Source of the DNA: Chrysogorgia sp. JL179-B06
Lineage: Eukaryota > Cnidaria > Anthozoa > Scleralcyonacea > Chrysogorgiidae
Assembly (NCBI GenBank): GCA_035772405.1
Contig: JAYKKM010000043.1
Span: forward strand, 2,772,501 to 2,836,500
Length of the DNA stretch: 64,000 bases
Reading direction: 5' to 3'
Each line of letters starts with the position of its first letter. The first letter of the stretch is position 1. A program made the position numbers and the translations under genes. Below are positions 38,301-50,358 of this stretch, in pieces. The notes beneath the pieces were generated by a model. The model was not told where the DNA came from. It worked only from the letters and a program-made list of their open reading frames with translations, and searched no databases.

Positions 38301-40216
38301 TTCACTATAAAAAGGTTGATGTTTCACTATAAAAGGTTGATGTTTCACTCTAAAAGGTTGATGTTTCACTCTAAAAGGTTGATGTTTCACTCTAAAAACG
38401 TTGATGTTTCACTCTAAAAGGTTGATGTTTCACTATAAAAGGTTGATGTTTCACTCTAAAAGGTTGATGTTTCACTCTAAAACGTTGATGTTTCACTCTA
38501 AAAGGTTGATGTTTCACTATAAAAGGTTGATGTTTCACTCTAAAAGGTTGATGTTTTCACTATAAAAGGTTGATGTTTCACTCTAAAAGGTTGATGTTTC
38601 ACTCTAAAACGTTGATGTTTCACTATAAAAGGTTGATGTTTCACTCTAAAACGTTGATGTTTCACTCTAAAAGGTTGATGTTTCACTATAAAAGGTTGAT
38701 GTTTCACTCTAAAAGGTTGATGTTTCACTCTAAAAGGTTGATGTTTCACTCTAAAAGGTTAATGTTTCACTATAAAAGGTTGATGTTTCACTATAAAAGG
38801 TTGATGTTTCACTCTAAAAGGTTGATGTTTCACTCTAAAAGATTGATGTTTCACTATAAAAGGTTGATGTTTCACTCTAAAAGGTTGATGTTTCACTATA
38901 AAAGGTTGATGTTTCACTCTAAAAGGTTGATGTTTCACTCTAAAACGTTGATGTTTCACTATAAAAGGTTGATGTTTCACTCTAAAACGTTGATGTTTCA
39001 CTATAAAAGGTTGATGTTTCACTCTAAAAGGTTGATGTTTCACTCTAAAAGGTTGATGTTTCACTATAAAAGGTTGATGTTTCACTCTAAAAGGTTGATG
39101 TTTCACTATAAAAGGTTGATGTTTCACTCTAAAAGGTTGATGTTTCACTATAAAAGGTTGATGTTTCACTATAAAAGGTTGATGTTTCACTATAAAAGGT
39201 TGATGTTTCACTCTAAAAGTTTGATGTTTCACTCTAAAAGGTTGATGTTTCACTCTAAAAGGTTAATGTTTCACTCTAAAAGGTTGATGTTTCACTCTAA
39301 AAGGTTGATGTTTCACTATAAAAGGTTGATGTTTCACTATAAAAGGTTGATGTTTCACTATAAAAGGTTGATGTTTCACTCTAAAAGGTTGATGTTTCAC
39401 TCTAAAAGGTTGATGTTTCACTCTAAAAGGTTGATGTTTCACTCTAAAAGGTTGATGTTTCACTATAAAAGGTTGATGTTTCACTATAAAAGGTTGATGT
39501 TTCACTCTAAAAGGTTGATGTTTCACTCTAAAACGTTGATGTTTCACTATAAAAGGTTGATGTTTCACTCTAAAACGTTGATGTTTCACTCTAAAAGGTT
39601 GATGTTTCACTATAAAAGGTTGATGTTTCACTCTAAAAAGGTTGATGTTTCACTCTAAAAGGTTGATGTTTCACTATAAAAGGTTGATGTTTCACTCTAA
39701 AAGGTTGATGTTTCACTATAAAAGGTTGATGTTTCACTCTAAAAGGTTGATGTTTCACTCTAAAAGGTTGATGTTTCACTATAAAAGGTTGATGTTTCAC
39801 TATAAAAGGTTGATGTTTCACTCTAAAAGGTTGATGTTTCACTCTAAAAGGTTGATGTTTCACTCTAAAAGGTTGATGTTTCACTCTAAAAGGTTAATGT
39901 TTCACTCTAAAAGGTTGATGTTTCACTATAAAAGGTTGATGTTTCACTATAAAAGGTTGATGTTTCACTATAAAAGGTTGATGTTTCACTATAAAAGGTT
40001 GATGTTTCACTCTAAAAGGTTGATGTTTCACTCTAAAAGGTTGATGTTTCACTATAAAAGGTTGATGTTTCACTCTAAAAGGTTGATGTTTCACTATAAA
40101 AGGTTGATGTTTCACTCTAAAAGGTTGATGTTTCACTATAAAAGGTTGATGTTTCACTCTAAAAGGTTGATGTTTCACTATAAAAGGTTGATGTTTCACT
40201 ATAAAAGGTTGATGTT

Positions 40217-40451
40217 TCAATCTAAAACGTTGATGTTTCACTATAAAAGGTTGATGTTTCACCATAAAAGGTTGATGTTTCACAATAAAAGGTTGATGTT
40301 TCACTCTAAAACGTTGATGTTTCACTATAAAAGGTTGATGTTTCAATCTAAAACGTTGATGTTTCACTATAAAAGGTTGATGTTTCAATCTAAAACGTTG
40401 ATGTTTCACTATAAAAGGTTGATGTTTCACTATAAAAGGTTGATGTTTCAC
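40217..40451 (+). repeat. Diverged right edge of the satellite
   Basis: The last 235 bp are richer in variants than the interior. The double variant TTTCAATCTAAAACG occurs at 40217, 40343 and 40385, alternating with A-state units, and CACCATAAAAGG and CACAATAAAAGG occur only here. The array then stops inside a unit at TTTCAC. Edge decay of this kind is expected when unequal exchange homogenises only the interior. Confidence 0.75.
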
Positions 40452-41015
40452 CTTCTACTTATATGGCATGTTAGCATCATGCACCCTGGCTTTCCTCACT
40501 GAACGACGGTATATTTATTGTCAAATGATTATTTTGCTTATAAAAGTTTGATAGCCGGTTTTTATTTCACTTTAGATTTAACTGTTGATGTTAAACCTCC
40601 TATATACACTATTTGGGTAGTTCACCGACCTTTCTGCAGTGTATTTGATAATTTGCATTTGTATACTGCCTATTGTACGCTGCCCCAACACTTTTTACAA
40701 AAATATAACATTAATACGTTACGGAAATGTTCTAGTTTACTTTAATTGTTATCCAGAAATTTAATTTGACTTAGCTATTTTACTCACTTCATCTCGCTCT
40801 TGCTGAGCGTCAACATCTTCTTGAGCTGATGCCATTTTGTAGCGTCTTCAATACTCAATGCAATGTTTTCTGTCAAAGAAACACAAATAAAGATTAATTA
40901 AAAATAACACCATATGACATTTAGAGTTTTAACGTTTTGTATTATATATTTTAATAGCTGAGGAAGGTTGACAGTTTGCAGCCGAAAATTTCTGTATATA
41001 TTTATTTTTACTTAG

Positions 41016-41018
<3 letters not shown>
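40452..41018. other. Unannotated spacer right of the satellite
   Basis: I see no gene, RNA or repeat in this AT-rich stretch. Short open frames (such as 40518-40745) have no domain features. Confidence 0.5.

Positions 41019-41091
<73 letters not shown>
41019..41091. repeat. (TA)n microsatellite
   Basis: About 36 perfect TA repeats that run directly into the tail of a tRNA-derived repeat unit (GGTAATATTTGGCATTTCAC). Confidence 0.97.
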
Positions 41092-41801
<710 letters not shown>

Positions 41802-41804
41802 TAG

Positions 41805-42995
41805 AGTGCTGAGTTTGTTCCCAACTCCGGGCCCATCGATCTATTTTCAGTTAAAGAGGATACCGAATCTTTCTTCCGCCGCATGCGCCTCAAAGCCTTT
41901 TTTCATGATAAGCCCACTTTCAATAGCAATAAGGATATTTTCGAAGAACTCAGCCCCAAGAAGTCGTCTTGGTCTCCATCCGAAGGCGATTTTTCTTCCC
42001 TTGATCTTTTTGTTAGACAATGCCGCCATGACATTGATAAATTGCACCAAGTGCACCAAAAACAAGTTCATAACCTTAACAAAGAAGAGCTTCTAGCTTT
42101 GAATTCATTACAATGCCGAAATGACGTTGTCATAAAACCTGCGGACAAAGGTGGCGCTGTAGTTGTCTGGAGAGCGGACTTGTATCGACAAGAGGCTCTT
42201 CGTCAACTCAGCGACACCATCTTTTATACTAAGTTGAATTCCGATCCCACTCAATCTCACCAAAAATCCGTCAAAACTACCATCAAGAATTTTATCCAAG
42301 CCGGTGAATTGCCTGCCTCTGCATCTAACCTTATATTAACAACCCCCAGAACGCCTGTCATATATTTCCTACCTAAAATCCATAAACCTAACAATCCTGG
42401 CAGGCCGATTGTTTCCGCTTGTAGTTGCCCCACCGAGCTCGTTTCCAGTTTTCTAGACAACGTTATGTATCCTTTGGTTAAGAAGTTGCCTTCTTATATC
42501 AAAGATACTAAACATGCCTTGCAAATTGTCGACCAGTTACGTTTCAGTAGTTCCGATAAATTTATTTTCACGATGGACGTTAAGTCCTTATACACCGTCA
42601 TTCCCCATTGTGATGGCCTTGAAGCTCTGAAGTTTTTCTTTGATCAGCGCACTAATTTAGAACCCTCCACAACCACGTTACTCCGCTTAGCAGAACTAGT
42701 GCTTACCCTTAACAATTTTTCGTTTGATGGTGAACATTATCAACAAATAAGTGGTGTTGCGATGGGCACCAAAATGGGTCCAAGCTATGCTAACTTATTT
42801 GTTGGTTATGTTGAAAAACAGATCTTTGAACAATACACGGGTCCCTTGCCTGATTTTTTCGGCAGATTTATCGATGACTGTTTAGGAACAGCGTCGTGTT
42901 CACGTGTCCTTTTAGAGCAGTTCATCAACTTTGTTGATGATTTTCATCCTGCTCTGAAGTTCACGTGGGAAATCAGCGAGACCTCTGCACTGTAA
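41805..42995 (+). pseudogene. Penelope-like element reverse transcriptase, truncated at both ends
   Basis: An open frame of about 396 codons with the first Met at 41883. Motifs in order are NDVVIKPADKGGAVVV, YFLPKIHK, RPIVSACSCPTE, MDVKSLYT (first catalytic Asp), GVAMGTKMGPSYAN and RFIDD (catalytic pair, FIDD for YxDD). This is the pattern of Penelope-like RTs. The frame enters from a stop just inside the (TA)n tract, so the N-terminus is missing. It ends soon after FTWEISETS, before the C-terminal part where many family members have a GIY-YIG endonuclease. The break coincides with the start of the GAGTAA block. It is probably a dead copy. Confidence 0.85.
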
Positions 42996-43003
42996 AAAAA
43001 GCC

Positions 43004-43473
43004 CGAGTAAAATTACTCAATGTTGGAGTAAACATGTCGCTCAACTCAGAATATTGAGTAAATATTACTCATAAATTGAGTAAATTGTTTTCTACTCAAA
43101 ATTTGAGTAAACAATTACTCAATTTTTGAGTAATTTGTGGGTTGAGTAATTTTACTCAACATGATGAGTAAACTTTACTCACATGTGAGTAAAACCAGAA
43201 TTGGGAGTACTCTAACTCATTATTTGGAGTAAATTCGAAATTTTACTCATACTTTGAGTAGGTACATAAATTTACTCAAGACTGAGTAAAATCTACTCAT
43301 TATAATACGAGTAAGTTTAACTCACTAAACTGAGTAAATTCTACTCAAAAGAATACGAGTAAGCAATATGTCATGGTGAGCTTAATTCGCTAAATGGAGT
43401 AAATTCTACTCATAAGAATAGGAGTAACTCTTAAACTGAGCAAAATTACTGTCATCAATTATACTCACTAAAG
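43004..43473. repeat. Self-complementary GAGTAA/TTACTC block
   Basis: About 470 bp in which GAGTAA or its complement TTACTC recurs every 8-25 bases on both strands, often as facing pairs such as GAGTAAAATTACTC and GAGTAAATTGTTTTCTACTC. It is preceded by CACTGTAAAAAAAGCCC, which resembles the end of a non-autonomous DNA element, and it interrupts the Penelope-like frame. No matching far end or target duplication is seen. It could fold extensively as RNA or single-stranded DNA. Confidence 0.7.
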
Positions 43474-45265
43474 GTCTGTTCACACGTTCTAATTTGGCAG
43501 ATCCGACTCTGATCTCCTCATGTTGATGCATCTGATTTAGTGGAATCACTCACGATGATATTGGGTCACTTGCTCACAAATACTCCGATTTGTCTCTAAT
43601 TGGTGCTTTTGTGACTACCCTTCTAAACTGTGCATGCATGCGAACAGTTGTGCATACTTGCTTGCATGCATGCATGGACTGGAAATCCGCCTTTACTTAC
43701 ATATGCGCTGTGGCATAAGAGACCATTTCCCCTCGCATTGCCCGTCACATGAAAACTAAACATACATATCTATCTTATATGTATCTGAGTGAAGAGATGT
43801 ATAGAGAGTCGTATTGGCAGTTAATATGCTTTATTTCGCCGTCAATAACTACAGTGACCGCGATCGTTGTAATATATAAACTTACTTTATTAGCAGATCA
43901 GTCAAATAAATGTTCTCTCAGTAACACACGATCGGAACATGTAATAGGCTACCTTATACGGTACGCGAAAATACTATTTTATAAGCTAAGGTGAATATAT
44001 ATTTATATTTATTTTTATATTTCCTATCTTTATGATTGACCATTTATTTCAATCGGATCAACTAAATGAGTTCTCGACCAATCAGGCGACAATGACGGTG
44101 TGCTTAATTTAGTAACACAAATGCAGCACTGTCTTCGCAGAGGTCCGCCTGCGGCTCTACCAATCAGAATACAGGAAATTTTGATCCGACACAGCATTGA
44201 AGCTCCAATCGCTTTAACCTGCGATCAGGCCCTATCCAAAAACGGAATGAGGGCCTGATACAAATACTTGTTAAACCGCATGTTTCATACCAAATTTTGG
44301 TATTTTTCTGTGATTGGTCAGAATACAATTAGAATCAAATCGGCGTGTTTTGATTGGTTTTCATTAATTAAATAAACGTCCGGTTTCTTTCCTGAATCCT
44401 GATAGCGTGGGAAATATTATTATGCTGTGTTGACATTCATCCCGTTAAACTCTGTAATATTTATCATTATATGAAACGTTGTGTTTTTGTCTGATTTAAA
44501 TCAATTCTGTATCGAAATGATCACTTGAATCTGGCGAATCGAACGCTGTAGGTTTCGTCTACTTAAAATGTGAAGATCAGACGTTATACGAGAAAATGCG
44601 AAGCGATTAAAGCGAGACTCGTCTTTAAAATCAAAGGACATGGCTTCAAGATCTATTCGACGTTTACCCGGTGATTTAATGATTTTATGTCCATTAAACC
44701 GATGTAATTTCGTAACAGATATGTTTCGTATACCTTGCCGCTGATTTTTATATAAGTTTTGACACACGATTGCCGTGTTTAGTGTTTACATTAAATTTCG
44801 ACTGCGTGATTTTTCTTTGTCCCCTCATCAATCTTGCTACAACTGCTCTCACAGTTCTGGACCAACTCTACGCAACTACATTACTTCTAAAAGTTTCTCA
44901 TCAGTAACCCGAATAAACGCCTGGAAGTGCAAATTTTCGTACATCTTCGGAATAAGCTTGTATATAAGCCAAAACCAGTGGGTAAAACTGCCAGAACGTC
45001 TTCACCACAACAGATTAGTCTTCTTTCATGGGATGAATGTCAACACCGCATAATAATATTTCCCTGTTCTTCGGCTGTTCATTCCGTCTTCATGATTGAC
45101 TCTCATCTGTGTATGATCTTGGAGAGAATATTTGCAATGATTTGCGGGTTTACAGGTCTCGGTAAACTTTTCCAACTGCGATTCATTGCCAATAAAACGA
45201 AAGTCTGAACTTCCGGCGTATTTTGATTGGCTCGATTTAAAGTGGCTGTGTCAAAGGGAGGAAAG
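43474..45265. other. Non-coding spacer before the HECT transposon
   Basis: I see no gene with recognisable content. Short frames (43749-43994, 44501-44767, 44775-45053, 44927-45208) look random. It contains a GCATGCATGCATG run (about 43630-43675), CCAAT boxes, and a 10-bp hairpin with arms ATCAGGCCCT (44224-44233) and AGGGCCTGAT (44250-44259). Confidence 0.45.
45260..45265. repeat. Candidate target-site duplication, left
   Basis: GGAAAG directly before the left terminus. GGAAAG recurs at 52312-52317, one base beyond the right terminus as drawn. The one-base offset leaves the exact duplication length (6 or 7) open. Confidence 0.45.
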
Positions 45266-45530
45266 TACGGTGGCCCACAGCGGCAACGCAAAATGTATTT
45301 TCAACCGCAGTTTATTTTATCGATTTCTTGCGAAAACCGCTGAATTTTATCTACGACCGAAATTTTTTTCCAACCGAAGTTTTTTTCAGCCGAGGTAATT
45401 AGATTATTTTCAGCCGAGATTTATTTTCAGCCGAGATTTAAATTTCAGCCCGGCGAAATTTTTTTTCAGACAGGCGAGATTTGTTTTCAGACGACATTTA
45501 ATGGCAGCTCGGCGAGATCCAGGGGCGTGG
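45266..45530 (+). repeat. Left terminal inverted repeat of the transposon
   Basis: It begins TACGGTGGCCCACAGCGGCA and passes into several degenerate copies of TTTTCAGCCGAGATTT. The reverse complement of 52050-52310 matches it closely. The subterminal copies are probably transposase binding sites, as in other elements with repeated ends. Confidence 0.88.
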
Positions 45531-45574
45531 CGGGAAATTTGGGGGCCGTGCTTCGGTATAAATTTGCGCACAAA

Positions 45575-48500
45575 ATGGACGGAAATCGAAGACAACTGTC
45601 CATTTGCGTTCAATGTGGCTGCCATTTAGATAACAGTTTTATGTTTTGCCCTAAATGTGGAATGCAGCTTACTTTGAGTAAAGAAGTTCAAGATCCAGGA
45701 GGCGTTGGAAATAGTATTTCTTGTACGTGCCTGCTACAGTCGAAATATAATGCTATAAACATGGTGATACCTGTCCCTACCGCATCGTCATCGTTTATGC
45801 CTTCGAATAGTCATGTTCAGACTAAACTTAAACTTCCTGGGTTTGGGTTGTATAAGGCATCAAAAGAAAATGAAAGGAGAAGCTTCAATGTTCGAGCAAA
45901 GGACAAGAAGAAAAGACGCGTTGTGGAAGAACAACCGGTGGTCATCTTAGTTGGGGTTTTGGGAGAGAACAAGAAACCGAAGCGATGCGAAACTTTGCCG
46001 GTAAGCGTGTTGCCCTCTGCAACACCTGCCGCCGTCGTTGAAGCGGCTGTAGCCAAACACAACGCTTTTAACAAGCGTTTTAATGGTAACTTAAACTACC
46101 GTCTAGTTTTCAGAGATGGTTCCCAAGCTATATCCATCCCAGGGACAAATCCCCCCGAACCATTTACATTGATGCGCTATAAAGAAGCTTCCGGATTTGG
46201 TTGGTCAAAAATAACTTTTTTCTTGCGCGTTCGAGATGTGGTAGCAGATTTAAAAGAAGCTATCGAATCTGATTCAAATTCAGACGAGGAAATGGGCGAG
46301 GATGATAACGAGAGCTTTACAACAAGTGCAAGTCGGCCTGCATTTGGTCAAAATCAAATGTCAGAAAACCAAAACGACGAAAGCTCAAGCCACAATGAAA
46401 AGCAAAACCCCAAAGAATCAGAGGTTTCCATGATGGTCAACTGCCCAACATGTGGTGAAAAGTATTCTATTTTAGAAATTGAAGAGCATGCAGATCTATG
46501 TGCTGATTATGTTGTAGAACTTCCTGACCAATTCCCTTAGCCTATGATAAAACGGCAGCACCAATTTGCATAATTGATGAAGGTGAGGTAGTACTAATAG
46601 TATTGTACCTGACTTCCAATATATACATAAAATTGGAAGATTTAATAGTATACATTTTTTCTATTATAACTTATCACATTTAAACGCCTTTAAGCAGCTA
46701 TTACTGGATTGCAGGATGCAGTAGTCCATTAGATATACTACAAAATAGTAAAAACTGTTCCATCCAATTATCAGATAAGAACTTACCTGCATGTAATTGA
46801 TTTTCCTGCACAAATATTTTATGTTTATTCACCAATCAAATTGAAACATCCCCTTCCCCCTGGGCATACCCCAGGAATTTGACTCTGAGCTGGCTCTGGG
46901 TCAGCCAGTCTATTTTCTTTACAATGGTGGTTGATTCAGCTTTTTGTATGAATTTGGAGGAAAAACAACTTTGGTTTTGTACTCTTTGTATTTACACTTT
47001 TATAATTTATCCATGGGGGTCGGTACATTTTTCATCCTGGGAACAGGGAATTTGAACAATCAAAATTTCAAAAGTTCAAATCCCTGGGGTGCATTGGATG
47101 GTGATATTTTGATTTAATTAGTCAGGCCATTTTATTGGTCAGGGAAAGACTCTTGTGCATTTACTATATGGGTTAACCAGACTATTTATCAATATCTCTC
47201 CTTAATTAGTAACCCATTGAGCAACAAATATGTCTGGCCTTACAGCAGCTAAATGTCTCATTTCATAATTTCACTCTTTTTAATGCTAAATTATTCCACC
47301 TGGCAAGGGTACACACAACAGTGGGTGTCTCCCCTTGAGTAAAATCATATGAAGTTAGAAAGGATAAAATAGACTAAGAGAGTGGGATATTTTTTTGGAA
47401 ATTTAATGTAAAGTGTAATAAATGCACTTGAATCATATTAACATTCATTAGCATCATAGCACAAGTATATGAGTTTTAGAAAGTTATGAGTAAAAAACAT
47501 ATCTGGATTGGTGTTGTTCCTCTGAAGATTATTTTTGTTTTAATATTTTAGCTGACAAGAAATCTCTAAAAGATGAAATTCTGTTATTGAGGGACTCAAT
47601 AAAGCAAGATGTCATTAGAGTGACAGTTCGACGCAAGAATTTATGGCAAGACTACAGCAGGGCTAGAAAGGGGAATACCTATAATCCAACTCATCCCATT
47701 AAAATCACATTTTGTGGTGAACCAGCCATCGATGATGGAGGTCCTAAGTGCGAATTTTTTTCTGGTAACAGTATTTTATACATAAGTCTATAATTTAGTC
47801 ACCTACAGTGAGTAGCCACAAAACTGTGCCCCCCCCCCCCCCCTCCTTCCCTTTAAAAGTAATGGACACTGCACTTTTGGTGAAGAAATTTTATGTTTTT
47901 TTATGTACAGGCCAAAACTGCACAAATACACCCTATACTACAGGGTGTATTTGTGCAGTTTTGTGGACTTGTGAGTTCAAATTGTTATTTTAGAATGGGG
48001 GGCTTAATATAAAACATATATTTCATATGTTTTCAATAACTACGATAAATACAGTAAATGTAAATAGCTCAATATACATATTTATTTTTTATAGAAATGC
48101 TGGAATACTGCAACCAAAGACTGTTCCTGGATGGATGTCCCATAAAGTCAATATTGGCTTTGACAAATGACGATTTTAGGATAACTGGAGAATTGATGGC
48201 AATGTCAATTGTGCAAGGTGGACCAGGACCTTACATGTTTTCCTCAGTTATATACAACATTATAAGCAAAGAGCTTAAAATAGATGAATGTAAGACCACT
48301 TTTCTAAAGGAAACATGTCAAAAGGTTTGTTCCAAACTTTTTTCTCTTCCTTTCTCAATTTGTGAGGCACAGTATGCATATATTATCACAATAATTAACA
48401 TTCAGTTATCAGTAGCAGGACTTGTTATGGTTTTGCTAAGTAAGTTATTCTAAGCAGCATACAGTATTTACCAGTCTTCTAATTGATTCACCTAAATCGT

Positions 48501-49694
48501 GTTCTTGGCTTCAATACAAGTTGAAATTTTACATTGATATTCAAGAATCATCCCCTTCAGACCAGGAAGACAAAGTAAAAATAAATTAATTAGGCGCATT
48601 GGCACAACAACTGTTGCCGATATAATTATCCCTAGGAATGATATAACCTGCAATACCCGCTACCACTCTGATTTCATTGGGCCCCCAGTGGAAAATAATA
48701 CACTGTTAACCTAATGTTCTTTGGTTTTCATTATAAGATAAGTGATGCCAATAATGAGCAAATTAGGGAAGTTCTAATGGATGACAAAGTCCTAGATATT
48801 CTTGGGACAGTTGGGTACAATGGTGTACCGTCACGAGAAAACACGGAATCTGTAAAGAAAATCATTGAGTAAGTATTAAATAGTACAGTTATGCATGTAC
48901 ATTCACTGTTTCCATTGAAAGATTTGTTTTGCCCAAAGGCAAAATTTTCCCCATTACATCATCACATTAAAATGTCAGAAACAGTTATAAGAAAAGGGGT
49001 CCTATTCAATTTTTGCTTTTTGGACCATTTCACAAAGCTATAAGCCCCTGTCAGGTTGGGACCCCTGGCCAGTTGTACTGTTCAATATCGAGCTTTAAAA
49101 ATGTAATGCAATTATTGACTCTCTTAGGGTCAACTATATGATAGTTATAGAAAATTAGAAATACATATTTTTGGCTCTTGTAGATCAATTTGCATATATG
49201 ATCAGCTTCCAGAGGGAACCATGCCTATGATCTTACAAATCATGGAGGGACTGAAGGTATATGGGCTTCTCTCAGCAGTACAAAGGAATCCTGAGATGTG
49301 GAGGCCAGTTTTCGTCAAAGAATTTGAGCCCGAGCTTACACCAACAGCTCTGTCAGAAGAGTTTGAAGCTGTCTACAACGACTCACAACTGATAAGGGAA
49401 AAGGAAAGTGATGTTTTTTACCACTTTAGCACAGTTGTAGATTCCATGGAGGTAAAAGAATTAAAGGCCTTTCTCCAATGGGCAATTGGTTCTCCGTCAA
49501 TTCCACCACTCGGCCTACCCAGAAAAGTCAAGATTACTTTTTTAGGTGGTTGCAATCCTGCATGCCGTTGTCGGCCAACAGCATCGACATGTGACCTAAG
49601 AGTAAGTTTACCTCTGCATCTTGACACATTTGAAGAGATGAAAGAAATTCTTATGTCTGCCTTGAAGGATTCTGAAGGGTTTGATTTGATTTAA
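45575..49694 (+). CDS. HECT-domain E3 ubiquitin ligase (transposon cargo), five exons
   Basis: Model: exons 45575-46582, 47552-47764, 48095-48324, 48738-48868 and 49184-49694, all with GT-AG borders and matching phases across the last four junctions. Exon 1 encodes a zinc ribbon (CVQC...CPKC near residues 11-28), a basic KKKRR stretch, an acidic stretch and a C2HC finger resembling UBZ (NCPTCGEKY...EEHADLC). Exons 2-5 encode a complete HECT domain: GEPAIDDGGPKCEFF, IVQGGPGPYMFS, ITFLGG and ASTCDLRVSLPLH, whose Cys (codon 49590-49592) is the thioester site. HECT ligases transfer ubiquitin to substrates; databases call relatives G2/M phase-specific E3 ligase-like. The exon 1 frame stops at 46538-46540, but another frame stays open to the strong donor AAG/GTGAGG at 46583, so a one-base deletion near 46520-46535 is likely. 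A Met at 45527 is also in frame. Confidence 0.82.
47829..47843 (+). repeat. Poly-C tract in HECT intron 2
   Basis: Fifteen consecutive C residues, unusual in this AT-rich sequence and prone to length error in sequencing. Confidence 0.95.
47913..47963. repeat. Perfect 22-bp stem-loop in HECT intron 2
   Basis: The arms 47913-47934 and 47942-47963 are perfect reverse complements (core AAAACTGCACAAATACACCC), with the 7-base loop ATACTAC. The size resembles a minimal small-RNA hairpin or a tiny foldback element. No flanking target duplication is evident. Confidence 0.8.
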
Positions 49695-50177
49695 CCACAA
49701 TGATCCCAATAGAAAACAACAAAACACACTGAAAACTTGTATGGTAATGATTTGCAAACATTCCATTGTAATTAGCTGTCTTAACACTTTAGCCATACTG
49801 TATGTTAATACAGTGAGTGTTAATGGGCAAATATTGAGATATGTTTTAAGTACAGAACTGTGTGCATTTACTGCATTAGCATACAGTTAAAGCATGGCTC
49901 TTCACTGTGTACATTTTTTACTTGGGTTAACTACAGTACACTGTACGAGAGAGACTATACACTGTATAGAGAGCTTAAAGTGGCTCCATACAGTTTTCAA
50001 TATCTGCTGGATATAACCTTAAAAATATGAATGTCAATTATGGTGTCATTGAGCCACCTGAAAAGTAAACTTATTGTTGAGTTTTATATCTACTGGAATG
50101 ACAGACAACAAAGATGAAATACTGTTGTGTTACCATTATCTTACATTATCTTAGTTGCAAACATTGCACATGTAAAT

Positions 50178-50183
50178 AATAAA
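50178..50183 (+). terminator. Possible polyadenylation signal of HECT gene
   Basis: AATAAA on the plus strand about 480 bp after the HECT stop codon, before the convergent transposase gene ends at 50359. Confidence 0.35.
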
Positions 50184-50358
50184 GCTATGATTATCTAATT
50201 AATTTGTTAGCTTGGGTTAGGGTTAATGTATATAAAGATGTCATTGTTTATGTTGGCCTTGCTGATGTTTATATGCTTGTTCATCTTCTACCCATACATT
50301 ATGTCATAGCTGGGTTTTTACAATTACTAAATTTAGTAAATCAATTACTATTAGCTAT

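Larger units (their letters stand above)
8078..40451 (+). repeat. Giant 21-bp satellite array (about 1,540 units, 32.4 kb)
   Basis: The unit is the 19 bases AAAAGGTTGATGTTTCACT followed by C or A and then T. The two states (CT/AT at the junction) are intermixed, with A in roughly 35-45% of units by eye. Rarer variants act as markers: GGTTAATG, AAAACG, AAAGTTTG, GGTAAATG, TTTCCCTC, GATTCAC, CACCC and single-base gains or losses in the A run or T run. Since 21 is divisible by three, one frame per strand stays open for long stretches (heptads KRLMFHS/Y on plus, RVKHQPF or IVKHQPF on minus). Frequent one-base indels and GGTAAATG stops break them, so this is repeat DNA and not a gene. No other sequence interrupts the array. 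The homopolymer-type indels may partly be sequencing errors. Confidence 0.98.

Noticed and set aside
8078..40451. CRISPR array
   Set aside because: The repeats are directly adjacent with no unique spacers, there are no cas genes, and the surroundings are eukaryotic.
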